Origin: JAIBJN01 sp963842305 | GTDB taxonomy: Bacteria; Actinomycetota; Thermoleophilia; Gaiellales; Gaiellaceae | Reading direction: 5' to 3' | Length of the DNA: 64,000 nt | Assembly: GCA_963842305.1 (NCBI GenBank) | Contig: CAWJFW010000007.1 | Location: forward strand, 1-64,000 | Shown here: positions 8,496-16,737 of the stretch, piece after piece | Layout: each line of letters starts with the position of its first letter | Numbering within the stretch: the first letter of the stretch is position 1 | Program-made: the position numbers and the translations under genes | The notes under the pieces: generated by a model | What the model was told of the DNA's origin: nothing | Seen by the model: the letters and a program-made list of their open reading frames with translations, nothing else | The model's database searches: none

Positions 8496-8604
8496 CGCCA
8501 ACCTCCCTCGGTCGTCTTGCCCTAGGGTAGCTCGTCCCTCGTGTCGAGGTCGATGCAGGACTCTCACTGACGCTCGTCACTATTCTCGAAGACGGCGACT
8601 AGCT

Positions 8605-8925
8605 GTGATCAAACGATTGACCATGTGGCAGACGCGCGAAGGGGTGGATCGCGAAGCGGCGCTCGGCCACTGGCGAGGAGCGCATGTCCACCTCGTCGAG
8701 CAGGTGCCCGGAGTGCGGCGTTACGTCCAGGATCACTGTGCCGTCGGCCCGGATGGGAGTGAGCCTCCTTACGCAGGCGTCGGCGAAGTGTGGTTCGACA
8801 GCATGCAGGAAGCGAGGTCGGCGCTCGCGACACCCGAGTGGCGGGCTGTCATCGAGGACGCCTCAACGTTCATGGACCTCGACCAGGTGGTCGCCGCATG
8901 GGCCGAGGAGCACCCCATCTTCTGA
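8605..8925 (+). CDS. EthD-like dimeric alpha/beta-barrel protein
   Basis: This 106-residue protein begins at GTG (VIKRLTMWQTREGVDREAALGHW). It has the EthD pattern: beta strand, then 'REAALGHWRGAHVHLVEQVPGVRRYV', then 'YAGVGEVWFDSMQEARSALATPEW'. Members are ferredoxin-like dimers, some associated with monooxygenase systems; a direct role here is not evident. No strong ribosome-binding site is seen. Confidence 0.75.
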   Translation: MIKRLTMWQTREGVDREAALGHWRGAHVHLVEQVPGVRRYVQDHCAVGPDGSEPPYAGVGEVWFDSMQEARSALATPEWRAVIEDASTFMDLDQVVAAWAEEHPIF

Positions 8926-9193
8926 TCTCGCTCTACACCGCCGGGCACCGATTCCTTGTCTGCCTGAGCAGGCTCCCTGGTTGAACCTCCACCCCCGAGG
9001 CCTCGACAGACCTCGGTTGCTCGCGAGAACTGCACAGCGCGTGAGAAATCTGATTGGCGCGAGTCGGCTGCACCTGTTTCGGAATGGGGGTAGTCTGACC
9101 TTTCCAGTCATGACGAGGGTACGCCTCATGTGTGGCCAGGCCGACGGGAGTTTCTCCCCAACCGAGACTGCCCGGCGCCCGGGCCAATGGGGA

Positions 9194-10018
9194 ATGAACG
9201 CGGTGACGCGACCTTCGAAGACGCCGCATCTCGGCGCCGCGCTCGTGGTGGCCCTCGTCTGCTTGGCATACGCGGGTGTTGCGCGCGCCCAGGTGGTTCC
9301 CGCGCCGGTGAGCGAGCCGCCCGCGGCGCCCGCGGCACCGCCCGCAGAGGCGACGGATCCCGAGCCGCCCGCGGCGCCCGCGGCGCCTGCGGAACCGCCC
9401 GCGGAACCGACGGACCCGGTGAGCGAGCCTCCCGCGGCGCCCGCGGAACCGACGGCTCCCGTGAGCGAGCCTCCCGCGGCGCCCGCGGAACCGCCCGCGG
9501 AACCGACGGACCCGGTGAGCGAGCCTCCCGCGGCGCCCGCGGAACCGACGGACCCCGTGAGCGAGCCTCCCGCGGCGCCCGCGGAACCGCCCGCGGAACC
9601 GACGGACCCCGTGAGCGAGCCTCCCGCGGCATCAGGACGTGACGACTCGATCGTCGTGATCGACTCCGCCCCGACCACATCGGGCATCGATGAGGCTTTC
9701 TCCACGCCCTCGTCGGACTCATCTGGCGGAGCCGTGATCGGCCGCGAGCCTTCAGTTCCCCGCTCGGATCCCGGCCGGGGCAAGCGTCCCTCGCCTTCCG
9801 TTCTCGATCCGCAGCGGGTTCCGCCTAGACCCCAAGCGCCGGCGCCTGCGGGCGCAGGAGCCGCAAGCGGTTCGGGCGTCGGTTTCTCCAGCGGTCTCCT
9901 CGCCGCCCTCGTCGGATCTCTCATTCTGCTGGCCCCGGGGTTGGGGCGGGTTGTGAGCCTGTCCCTTACTCCTCTGCGGGCACCTACGCTCGTCGGCGGC
10001 CTCGAACGGCCTGATTAG
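9194..10018 (+). CDS. Secreted Pro/Ala/Glu-repeat cell-surface protein
   Basis: This 274-residue protein has a signal peptide (residues 1-36, hydrophobic core GAALVVALVCLAYAGVARA) and then a ~110-residue low-complexity stretch built from EPPAAPAEP and DPVSEPPAAPAEP units. A Ser/Gly/Pro linker and a C-terminal hydrophobic helix (GLLAALVGSLILLAPGLG) followed by a short basic tail complete it. The repeat probably acts as a stalk spanning the cell wall. Starts at 9110 are also in frame but would put 28 charged residues before the signal. A rho-independent terminator follows. Confidence 0.65.
   Translation: MNAVTRPSKTPHLGAALVVALVCLAYAGVARAQVVPAPVSEPPAAPAAPPAEATDPEPPAAPAAPAEPPAEPTDPVSEPPAAPAEPTAPVSEPPAAPAEPPAEPTDPVSEPPAAPAEPTDPVSEPPAAPAEPPAEPTDPVSEPPAASGRDDSIVVIDSAPTTSGIDEAFSTPSSDSSGGAVIGREPSVPRSDPGRGKRPSPSVLDPQRVPPRPQAPAPAGAGAASGSGVGFSSGLLAALVGSLILLAPGLGRVVSLSLTPLRAPTLVGGLERPD
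9308..9631 (+). repeat. Tandem repeats encoding Pro-Ala-Glu stalk
   Basis: A ~42-bp unit starting GTGAGCGAGCCTCCCGCGG recurs at least four times, interleaved with shorter CCCGCGGAACCG units, inside the surface-protein gene. Near-identity of the copies suggests recent expansion or contraction by slippage or recombination. Confidence 0.8.
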
Positions 10019-10039
10019 CGCTTCCCCGGGCGACTTGAG

Positions 10040-10073
10040 GCGCGGCGGACCCTTGCGTCCGCGGCGCTTTTTT
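10040..10073 (+). terminator. Rho-independent terminator
   Basis: An 11-bp stem GCGCGGCGGAC / GTCCGCGGCGC (one mismatch, 6-nt loop) is followed by six T residues at 10068-10073. It separates the surface-protein gene from the downstream regulator. Confidence 0.8.
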
Positions 10074-10103
10074 CCGAGATGCCAAACGTGGAGGAATGCG
10101 CTG

Positions 10104-10844
10104 ATGTCCAGCAATCGAAGTCAACAAAACAATGGAGGGGAGCCCAGGAATGGGGCGGCGGGCCTCGCCACCAGGCACAAGCCTGATCCCAAGAGCGCGC
10201 CCCGCCCCCGATCGTTGACGACGGTCGTGCTCGACCGGGACCCAATCTGGTCGCAGGCGGTCGAGCAGGTTCTCGAGCGGCTCCACATCAACGTTGTTGG
10301 CAAGACCAACTCGCCGGAGCGTGCGCTCGCGCTCATCGCCGAGCGCAAGCCCGATCTACTCATCGTCGAAATCGAGACAGGCGTCTCCGAGATCGACGGA
10401 ATCGCCTGCCTGCGCCAAGCAAGAGCACGCGCGCCCGACCTCAAGACGATCGTGTTCTCCAGGTCTGACGATCGAGAACAGATCCTGGCCGCCTTCTCTG
10501 CGGGGGCGCTGGCCTACGTCCACAAGAAGACGCACCCCGACGACCTCGCCATGGCGATTCGGCAGCTCGTCTTCGAGCACTCCATCCATCTCGCCGGAGA
10601 CGGGATCACCAACCCGCAGAGACAGACACCGCTCTCTCCTCGCCAGACCGAGATCCTCCAGCTTGTCGCCGAAGGGCTGTCAACTGCCGACATGGCGAAG
10701 AGGCTGTGGGTAACCGAACAGACGGTCAAGTTCCACCTTGGAAACATCTACCGAAAGCTCGGCGTGTCAAACCGGACCGCGGCTGCCCGCTGGGCCTACG
10801 AGCACGGCCTGCTCGCGGAGGTCAACCATCAAGCTGAACTTTAG
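10104..10844 (+). CDS. LuxR/NarL-type regulator with degenerate receiver domain
   Basis: This 246-residue protein has a disordered N-terminus (about 1-36), a receiver-like domain (about 38-158) and a C-terminal LuxR helix-turn-helix (LSPRQTEILQLVAEGLSTADMAKRLWVTEQTVKFHLGNIYRKLGVSNRTAA, broken here as consecutive parts). In the receiver the acidic pair VVLDRD and the late lysine (VHKK) are kept. The phospho-acceptor position after beta-3 reads LLIVEIE, so Glu replaces Asp. It may be locked active or respond to something other than a kinase. GGAGG precedes the ATG. It converges with a second degenerate receiver gene 7 bp away. Confidence 0.85.
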   Translation: MSSNRSQQNNGGEPRNGAAGLATRHKPDPKSAPRPRSLTTVVLDRDPIWSQAVEQVLERLHINVVGKTNSPERALALIAERKPDLLIVEIETGVSEIDGIACLRQARARAPDLKTIVFSRSDDREQILAAFSAGALAYVHKKTHPDDLAMAIRQLVFEHSIHLAGDGITNPQRQTPLSPRQTEILQLVAEGLSTADMAKRLWVTEQTVKFHLGNIYRKLGVSNRTAAARWAYEHGLLAEVNHQAEL

Positions 10845-10851
10845 CGTGAGC

Positions 10852-11319
10852 CTAGGTCAAAAACCGACCACCGGCAGAAACCGGCGGCTCGGCCCTACCT
10901 CGAGGAACGGCGGTCGGGTCGAACGCGGTTACCAGGGCAAGCCCGACGATCGTCGCTACCGATTCTTCCGAGGCGCAACTCCGTCGAACGAATCCAGCCG
11001 CCCCGGCGGCGAGCGCAAGCTCCACATCGTCCGGTTCATCGAAGGAGCCCATCATGAGCACGCGCGCCGAGGGAACCCGCGCGCGAATGCTGCGAGTCGC
11101 CTCGACCGCATCGAGGGCAGACATCTCCAAGCCCATGAGGACGACGTCGGGCAGGAGCGAGGTCGCGAGCTCGACCGCTTCCTTGCCGTCGCGTGCACAA
11201 CCGACGATCTCAACGCGCTCCTCGGCGCTGAGCGTCCTCATCAGCTCCCGCACGAGCAGACGGTCCCCGTCGGCGAGGAGAACGCGGATCGCACCGGTGG
11301 GAGGGCCGCTCGCGGTCAT
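10852..11319 (-). CDS. Stand-alone pseudo-receiver domain protein
   Basis: This 155-residue single-domain protein has a receiver fold: IRVLLADGDRLLVRELM with the acidic D-x-D, ALAAGAAGFVRRS near the end. The acceptor position reads VVLMGLEM (Gly instead of Asp) and the switch Lys is Arg (FVRRS), so classical phosphorylation is excluded. No output domain is attached. It is encoded convergently with the neighbouring LuxR-type pseudo-receiver protein; a partner role is possible but unproven. The ATG at 11319 was preferred over the TTG at 11331. Confidence 0.75.
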   Translation of the reverse strand: MTASGPPTGAIRVLLADGDRLLVRELMRTLSAEERVEIVGCARDGKEAVELATSLLPDVVLMGLEMSALDAVEATRSIRARVPSARVLMMGSFDEPDDVELALAAGAAGFVRRSCASEESVATIVGLALVTAFDPTAVPRGRAEPPVSAGGRFLT

Positions 11320-11557
11320 CTGCGCAAGCAAGGATGCCGCATTGCGGGCCTCCTGTGAAGAGGCACTAGCTCCGCCACGTACCTAGAAGGCCGCGGCTGG
11401 GTTCGGGTCGGCGCGGAGCGCCGGCCCGTCTTCCCTTGAACCAGCAACGCAACTCGACGCTCGAGGGACAGGACACTGGTGCAACCAGAGGTACGGACAC
11501 CTGATCCCGCTCGCCTCGCGGACACCCGTGATTCTTGCGATCGGCAAGAATGGCCGC

Positions 11558-11995
11558 GTGGCGCTTCGACGGATGGACAACGTCGGCATCGTGGTGGAAT
11601 CGCTTGATGCCGCTGTCTCTTTTTTCGCCGAGCTGGGCCTCGAACTCGAAGGGCGAGCCATGATCGAAGGAGACTGGTCAGGGCGCGTCACTGGACTGCG
11701 CGACCAGCGCGTCGAGATCGCCATGATGCGTACGCCGGACGGCCACGGCCGGATCGAACTCTCGCGATTTCTCGCGCCGCCTGTGGTCGCCGATCACCGG
11801 AACGCGCCGGTGAACGCTCTGGGCTACCTGCGTGTCATGTTCGCCGTGGACGACCTCGACGATACGCTCGCCCGGCTGCGCAGACACGGCGCGCAGCTCG
11901 TCGACGAAGTGGTCCAGTACGAAGACGTGTATCGGCTCTGCTACGTCCGAGGCCCCGAGGGCATTCTCATCGGGCTGGCCGAGCAAATCGACTGA
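11558..11995 (+). CDS. VOC-superfamily protein (glyoxalase/bleomycin-resistance-like)
   Basis: This ~145-residue protein contains two VOC half-domains: MDNVGIVVESLDAAVSFFAELGLELEG first and GYLRVMFAVDDLDDTLARLRRHGAQLVDE second, ending VRGPEGILIGLAEQ. The usual metal ligands are partly present (a late Glu in PEGILIGLAE; the first His is replaced by Gly-Ile), so a catalytic role is uncertain. GTG 11558 was chosen as start; GTG 11528 and ATG 11573 are alternatives. It is the first of a run of small single genes, each separated by a shared repeat. Confidence 0.8.
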   Translation: MALRRMDNVGIVVESLDAAVSFFAELGLELEGRAMIEGDWSGRVTGLRDQRVEIAMMRTPDGHGRIELSRFLAPPVVADHRNAPVNALGYLRVMFAVDDLDDTLARLRRHGAQLVDEVVQYEDVYRLCYVRGPEGILIGLAEQID

Positions 11996-12006
11996 CGCCC
12001 GACACG

Positions 12007-12043
12007 CGCTCAGGCGTTATTCCCCGACACTGGCCCAGGCGAC
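12007..12043 (+). repeat. Intergenic repeat, copy 1
   Basis: CGCTCAGGCGTTATT followed by CCCCGACACTGGCCCAGGCGAC matches copies at 12989 and 13638 over ~37 bp. It lies 11 bp after the VOC stop and 72 bp before the next gene, in the same orientation as the others. Confidence 0.7.
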
Positions 12044-12115
12044 GCCTCCGAGCAGGAGGGTGGTAGATGGCAAGATCTCCTGAGGAACGAAGTCCAACAG
12101 GGGCTAGGGAGCGGT

Positions 12116-12850
12116 GTGCTAGCGGTACGGCTGCACGATGACGGCTTGAAGCTTGAGGAGATCGAGACGCCGTCGCCGGATCCGGGCGAGGTGCTGGTGC
12201 GCGTGCATGCGGCAGCGATTACACGTGCCGAGCTGGAGTGGCCGGTCGATCGATTGCCGGCGATTCCGTCTTACGAGCTTTCGGGCGTTGTCGTCGGCAG
12301 CGGTGACGAGGTATACGCGCTCACGCCTTTCGATCGCGACGGCGTGGCTGCGGAGTACGCCGTCGTCCCAGCCGATGTGCTTGCACCGAAGCCCTTGCGG
12401 CTGAGCCACGTCGAGGCGGCAGCTCTGCCGATGGGCGGGCTGACCGCCTGGCAAGCACTGTTTGTGCACGGGCGGCTCGCCCGAGGCGAGCGGGTGCTGG
12501 TCACGGGCGCCTCGGGCGGGGTTGGGCACATCGCCGTCCAGCTTGCGCGACACGCCGGCGCAGCGGTCGTGGAGAGCGGTCCAGTCGATCTGGTCGTCGA
12601 CACTCGTGGCGGCGAGGTCCCCGCTGGCGAGCGCGTGGTCACGATCGCAGAGGAGATGCCGGGCGCGATCTACTTCATCGTCGAACCCGACCACGAGCAA
12701 CTGCTGGAGTTGAGAACGCTCGTGGACGCAGGCGAGCTTCGCGCGGAGGTCGACTCGGTTTTTCCGCTTACGGAGGCCCGGGCGGCGTTCGAGCGAGTCG
12801 CGGGCCGCGGGAAGCGTGGCAAGGTCGTGCTCGAGGTTGGCACTGACTAG
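12116..12850 (+). CDS. Zinc-independent MDR-family oxidoreductase (quinone-reductase-like), short form
   Basis: This 244-residue medium-chain dehydrogenase/reductase relative has a GroES-like N-terminal half (EIETPSPDPGEVLVRVHAAAITRAELEW), the nucleotide-binding GASGGVGHIAVQLARHAGA, and the C-terminal VFPLTEARAAFERVAGRGKRGKVVLEV. It is some 60-70 residues shorter than usual quinone reductases: the middle of the Rossmann fold is contracted to VDLVVDTRGGEVPAGERVVTIA. Structural zinc cysteines are absent. It starts with GTG and is flanked on both sides by the intergenic repeat. Confidence 0.82.
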   Translation: MLAVRLHDDGLKLEEIETPSPDPGEVLVRVHAAAITRAELEWPVDRLPAIPSYELSGVVVGSGDEVYALTPFDRDGVAAEYAVVPADVLAPKPLRLSHVEAAALPMGGLTAWQALFVHGRLARGERVLVTGASGGVGHIAVQLARHAGAAVVESGPVDLVVDTRGGEVPAGERVVTIAEEMPGAIYFIVEPDHEQLLELRTLVDAGELRAEVDSVFPLTEARAAFERVAGRGKRGKVVLEVGTD

Positions 12851-12988
12851 CCGGCGGGTGCGGCCGTCACCTCTGACGTGGATGCATCAAACTCCGAGCG
12901 TCCACCGTGACGCCGCAAGGGGCACAGCTCCATCTATCGAACGCCCACGGACCACAGCCTGCACCATGAACAAGAAGAAGCGAGACTA

Positions 12989-13024
12989 GCTCGGAGGTCA
13001 TTCCCGAACGATGGCCCAGCCGAG
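12989..13024 (+). repeat. Intergenic repeat, copy 2
   Basis: AGCTCGGAGGTCATTCCC followed by GAACGATGGCCCAGCGAG. It shares the core GGTCATTCC, GAACG and TGGCCCAG with copy 3 and, less perfectly, copy 1. It ends 34 bp before the next start codon. The 138 bp before it hold no gene larger than a 7-codon ORF. Confidence 0.7.
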
Positions 13025-13058
13025 TGCCATGCGGCCTGGCGGGCTAGGCTGAGTTGAC

Positions 13059-13625
13059 GTGGAGTCGGGGTACACGATCAAGGCTCTCGACGAGTCGAGC
13101 TGGGATGCGTTCGCCGGGCTGGTCGAGGCGAATAACGGCGTCTTCGGGGGTTGCTGGTGCATGGGCTTTCATCCGGATGACAGCCGCGAGCCGGCGCTGA
13201 ACCGAGAACGCAAGCTCGCACGGGTGCGGGCAGGCACGGCACATGCGGCCCTGGTGTTCGATGGCGACGACTGCGTGGGTTGGTGCCAGTTCGGCGCGCC
13301 GGACGAGGTGCCGAAGATCAAGAATCGGGCCGCCTATGAGAAGAGCCTCACGACCTTGCCGGACTGGCGGATCGCCTGCAACTTCGTCGGCAAGGGGCAC
13401 CGGCGCCAGGGCGTCGCCACGGCGGCGCTCGCCGGGGCGCTCGATCTGATCGCACGTCTCGGCGGCGGCAAGGTTGAGGGCTATCCCGAGGGCGCGGGTT
13501 CGGTTCCTGCCGGCTTCCTCTTCAACGGCGCCCTGTCGACCTACGAGAAGCTTGGATTCGTCCGCGACCGCAAGATCGGCAAGCACCGCTGGGTCGTCAC
13601 CAAGGTCGTCGAGCCAACCTCGTAG
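13059..13625 (+). CDS. GNAT-family N-acetyltransferase
   Basis: This 188-residue protein begins with GTG (ESGYTIKALDESSWDAF). It has the cysteine-rich N-terminal motif NNGVFGGCWCMGFH typical of a widespread uncharacterised GNAT subgroup. The acetyl-CoA loop appears as GKGHRRQGVATAALAGAL, and the C-terminal strand is FLFNGALSTYEKLGFVRDRKIGKHRWVV. The substrate is unknown; relatives are often annotated as possible antibiotic- or small-molecule-modifying enzymes, without proof. Confidence 0.85.
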   Translation: MESGYTIKALDESSWDAFAGLVEANNGVFGGCWCMGFHPDDSREPALNRERKLARVRAGTAHAALVFDGDDCVGWCQFGAPDEVPKIKNRAAYEKSLTTLPDWRIACNFVGKGHRRQGVATAALAGALDLIARLGGGKVEGYPEGAGSVPAGFLFNGALSTYEKLGFVRDRKIGKHRWVVTKVVEPTS

Positions 13626-13637
13626 GCGACCTCGCGA

Positions 13638-13674
13638 CGCTCAGGGGTCATTCCGGAACGCTGGCCCAGGCGAC
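13638..13674 (+). repeat. Intergenic repeat, copy 3
   Basis: CGCTCAGGGGTCATTCC followed by GGAACGCTGGCCCAGGCGAC. It begins 12 bp after the GNAT stop and ends 64 bp before the next gene. It contains the perfect palindrome TTCCGGAA. Confidence 0.7.
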
Positions 13675-13738
13675 CAATGAGATCCGCGCCTCGGTGCGGT
13701 CAAAGCGAGAAAACCACCACGAAAGAAGGGGCGTACCC

Positions 13739-14392
13739 ATGAAACTGACCACCATGACGCAAGTGACCGTCGATGGAGTGATGCAGGGAAACGGCGGCGC
13801 GTCGGATGAGGACCGCAGGAGCGGATTCGAGCGCGGCGGATGGGCCATGGGGGTGGCCGACAACGAGACCATGACGTTCATCAACCAGACCTACCAGCGC
13901 GCCGACGCGTTCCTGTTCGGCCGGCGGACCTACGAGCTCTTCGCCGGCTACTGGGGCGCAGAGGAGCGGGCTCGCGCCGCGGTGGAAGATCCGGGCAACC
14001 ACCAGATCGCCGCCGCCTTGAACACGAAGCCCAAGTACCTCGCATCGACCACGCTCAGCGAACCGCGCTGGGCGAACACGACCCACCTCTCCGGTGACCT
14101 CGCGGCTGCCATCGGCGAGCTGAAAGCCAAGCCGGCGGGTGAGCTGCAGGTGCACGGCAGCGGCGCGCTGGTCCGATGGCTGCTCGAAAACGAACTCGTC
14201 GACGAGATCAACCTGCTCATCGTCCCCGTGGTCCTCGGCCAGGGCACGCGGCTGTTCCCGGACGCCGGCCCTGACATGGCGCTTGACCTGGTCGACTCAC
14301 GAGCCGACTCGAAGGGCGTAACGATCCAGGTCTATCGGCCCGCCGGGCGCCCGCAGTATGCACCCGCCACCGCCGACCACGACGACAAATGA
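13739..14392 (+). CDS. RibD C-terminal / dihydrofolate-reductase-like protein
   Basis: This 217-residue protein has the RibD_C fold pattern: MKLTTMTQVTVDGVMQGNGG at the N-terminus, ADAFLFGRRTYELFAGYW, then LQVHGSGALVRWLLENELVDEINLLIVPVVLGQGTRLF (in consecutive segments). These stand-alone proteins bind NADPH; most have no assigned substrate. The ATG at 13739 was chosen because GAAGGGG precedes it. It is the third gene following a copy of the intergenic repeat. Confidence 0.85.
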   Translation: MKLTTMTQVTVDGVMQGNGGASDEDRRSGFERGGWAMGVADNETMTFINQTYQRADAFLFGRRTYELFAGYWGAEERARAAVEDPGNHQIAAALNTKPKYLASTTLSEPRWANTTHLSGDLAAAIGELKAKPAGELQVHGSGALVRWLLENELVDEINLLIVPVVLGQGTRLFPDAGPDMALDLVDSRADSKGVTIQVYRPAGRPQYAPATADHDDK

Positions 14393-14522
14393 CGCCCGTG
14401 GTGGGCCGCCTCCAGGAGGCGCTCGACACGCACATGGCGTTCACCAAATTCGTCGTCCACTACCTTCGACCAGCATCGGGCGGGCGGTTTTAGGATAGGC
14501 CTGTCAGCGAAAGGAGGTTCGC

Positions 14523-15008
14523 GTGACGGCCGAGGAATGGGTACTCGCAGTTACCGTTTTCCTCTCGGGGCTCGCGTCGGGCCTCTTGGGGATGCTGAGC
14601 GCGATCATGCGCCCGATGCTCGCAGCGATGGACGGCCGGGACTTCCGGAACTTCATGGAGGCGTTCCTTCGATACGCGGGGAACTCCTGGGGAAAGGTGT
14701 TCAACTTGGCCTGGTCGCTCGGGATGTTTCTCGGGCCGATCGTCGCGCTCGTGCTCCTCTGGGACGATCCCGGCTCCACCTCGTTCGTGCTCACCGCGAT
14801 CGGCCTGGGCATCGTGTTCGTTGGTGTGATCATCGTCTCGAACGTGTGGAAGACACCGCACTACAAGGTGATGTTGTCCTGGGACCCCGCGGCCATGCCG
14901 GCGGACTGGGAGGCGGGACGGCGGCGCTACTTCACGATCAACTGGATCCAATTGGTGGTGACCTGGTCGGCGACCGCCCTGTTCCTCCTGGCTCTGATCT
15001 CCCTCTAG
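14523..15008 (+). CDS. DUF1772/anthrone-oxygenase-like membrane protein
   Basis: This 161-residue protein has four predicted membrane helices (VLAVTVFLSGLASGLLGML, FNLAWSLGMFLGPIVALVLL, VLTAIGLGIVFVGVIIV, INWIQLVVTWSATALFLLAL). A polar loop MLSWDPAAMPADWEAGRRRY before the last helix is reminiscent of DUF1772 proteins. It has a strong ribosome-binding site (AAAGGAGG) before GTG 14523. The function is unknown. Confidence 0.6.
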   Translation: MTAEEWVLAVTVFLSGLASGLLGMLSAIMRPMLAAMDGRDFRNFMEAFLRYAGNSWGKVFNLAWSLGMFLGPIVALVLLWDDPGSTSFVLTAIGLGIVFVGVIIVSNVWKTPHYKVMLSWDPAAMPADWEAGRRRYFTINWIQLVVTWSATALFLLALISL

Positions 15009-15189
15009 CCGGCCACGCAGCCGAAGGGCAGCGTTAGGCCAAAGCGCTCGACACACTGATCGTGCGCTCGACCCGATCGCTCGCATCTGAGTCGGCGAAC
15101 GTTACGATCGCGCCGTGGATCCGGCGACGAGATAGCGGAGCAGATCGGCTAACGGGTCGAGCCCGTTGCCGACTTGCCTCGTGGTGCTT

Positions 15190-15808
15190 CTAAGCCCTTC
15201 GTGGCGCCGGTTCGGGCGTGAACGCCTCTTTCACCTTGCGCAGAGCGCGCGCCGTGGGCCCGTCCTCCACCGGCTGGAGACCGCCCAGCTCGAGCCGAGC
15301 GAGACAGACGTCGCCCGCCCACCGCAGCGCCACGAAGCCGAAGTCGGCGAGGAAGTCGGCGGGGAACACCGTCCGGTGGACGAGCACGCGCGCGTAGCTC
15401 GTCTCGCCCTCCGGATAGCGGTAGCCGAACGTCTCGATCGCCTTCACGCCCCGGTCGCGCGCCTCGCCGATGGCCGCGAGGAACAGGCTCTGCAGGACCC
15501 ACGGGGACGAGGACGTCGACGAGGTAGGCGCAGGTGACGAGAACCGAATCCGGCGAAGGCGGGCCGGCCGGCAGGTCGGAGGCGCGTGGGAACCGGCCTG
15601 CGGGGCCGTACTGCACGAACCCCAGCAGCCGATCGCCCTCGGCGTGATAGAGCGTTCCCCAGGCACCCCAGTCGTCCTCAATCCGCTCCGCCCAGCGCTC
15701 CTTGGCGGCCGGCCTGCCGCTCCGCGACTGCCAGAATACGCAGTCGACGCAGACGGGAGGGGCATCGGGAATCGACGCCCGTGTGACCGGCGAGAGGCGG
15801 TAAGCCAT
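15190..15808 (-). pseudogene. GNAT-family acetyltransferase, frame broken
   Basis: From ATG 15808 the frame reads a GNAT-like N-terminal half (DDWGAWGTLYHAEGDRLLGFVQYGPAGRFPRA...SVLVTCAYLVD). The C-terminal half (SPWVLQSLFLAAIGEARDRGVKAIETFGYRYPEGET...TVFPADFLADFGFVALRWAGD) continues in another frame down to 15190. The switch is at about 15500-15520 and needs one base inserted or deleted. Either a sequencing error hides a normal ~206-residue enzyme, or this is a recent pseudogene. No intact alternative frame covers it. Confidence 0.7.
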
Positions 15809-15821
15809 TCCCGCGCCGAGT

Positions 15822-16634
15822 CTACTCCGCCGATCTCAGAGTGAGGATCGTCGCTTCCGGCCGCGCGAGGAAGCGGAAGGGAACGAAGCTCGTGCCGAGG
15901 CCGCGGGAGACATGGAGCGTCCCTTGCGGAAGCTCGAAGAGCCCTTCCCAGTACCGCGCTCGGAGGTGCTCCAGCCGGATCTTGCCTCTTGGGCTCGGAA
16001 CGCAGATCTGCCCTCCGTGGAGGTGGCCGGCGAGGACGACGTGGAACTCGCCGGGCGCCAGAGTCTGAACCGGGTCGGGGAAGTGGACGAGCAGGATGCG
16101 CAGATCCGCGCCGCGATCCGCCAGCGGCCCGTGGCGCTCCCGGTGACGGCGGGGATCGCCGCCGACCACCTGCACCATGCTGCCGCCGGCGTCAACCTCG
16201 ACCGACCCGTGGTCGAGAAGCAGGGCGGTGTCGACTTCGGTCAGGTCGGCCGGGCGGCTGAACGGGTCGCGCGTCGAGGCGACGTCGTGATTGCCGAGGA
16301 CCGCATACGTCCCGAAGCGGGGGTGGAGCCGCCCCAGCTCACGCACCAGGGTCGGGACGCCTCGTCGCCGGCTGACGAGGTCGCCGGTGACGGCGACAAG
16401 GTCGAGATCCCTTGCGACCGCCCAGTCGACCGCTTTTCGAAGCGACCGCCCGTTCAGCGAGACGGTGCCGAGATGGAAGTCAGAGATATGGAGGATCCGC
16501 AGGCCGTCGAGCCCGGGCGGGAGACCGGACACCGGCGCATCACGCTCGAGGAGCTCGACCCACTGCGCCTCGAAGAGCCCCCACGCGAGCCCGGCCGCGA
16601 TGACGACCGCGACCGTGACGAGGAGCCAGGTCAT
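15822..16634 (-). CDS. Membrane-anchored calcineurin-like metallophosphoesterase
   Basis: This 270-residue protein has an N-terminal transmembrane anchor (residues 1-22) and the complete dimetal phosphoesterase motif set: ISDFHLG, VTGDLVS, LGNHD, and AGHLHGGQ near the end. It resembles the YkuE/YaeI group, which act on phospholipid-like or nucleotide substrates at the membrane. It is convergent with nothing and stands upstream of the broken GNAT gene on the same strand. Confidence 0.88.
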   Translation of the reverse strand: MTWLLVTVAVVIAAGLAWGLFEAQWVELLERDAPVSGLPPGLDGLRILHISDFHLGTVSLNGRSLRKAVDWAVARDLDLVAVTGDLVSRRRGVPTLVRELGRLHPRFGTYAVLGNHDVASTRDPFSRPADLTEVDTALLLDHGSVEVDAGGSMVQVVGGDPRRHRERHGPLADRGADLRILLVHFPDPVQTLAPGEFHVVLAGHLHGGQICVPSPRGKIRLEHLRARYWEGLFELPQGTLHVSRGLGTSFVPFRFLARPEATILTLRSAE

Positions 16635-16737
16635 CTAGCGCCACTCGGGCCCGCGCTGGGCTCCTGAGGCAAGCGCGGGAACACGGCTCCGCATTCTGGT
16701 CGAAACCAGTTCGCTGTTCCTCGCATCTGCGGCGGAG

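Noticed and set aside
9308..9631. Regular repeats resembling a CRISPR array
   Set aside because: The units are contiguous without unique spacers and are translated in frame as Pro-Ala-Glu repeats of an exported protein. No cas gene is in the window.
12964..12990. Tiny ORF MNKKKRD before repeat copy 2
   Set aside because: Seven codons with no ribosome-binding site; most likely a chance ORF.
14409..14425. Palindrome GCCTCCAGGAGGC after the RibD-like gene as a terminator
   Set aside because: The arms leave essentially no loop and there is no T-tract, so it cannot form a usual terminator hairpin.
15033..15039. GTTAGGC, an attC-like core suggesting an integron cassette array together with the 12-13.7 kb repeats
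   Set aside because: No matching inverse core (RYYYAAC) or attC-type imperfect hairpin is found around it, the three repeats do not carry GTTRRRY at their ends, and no IntI is present in the window.
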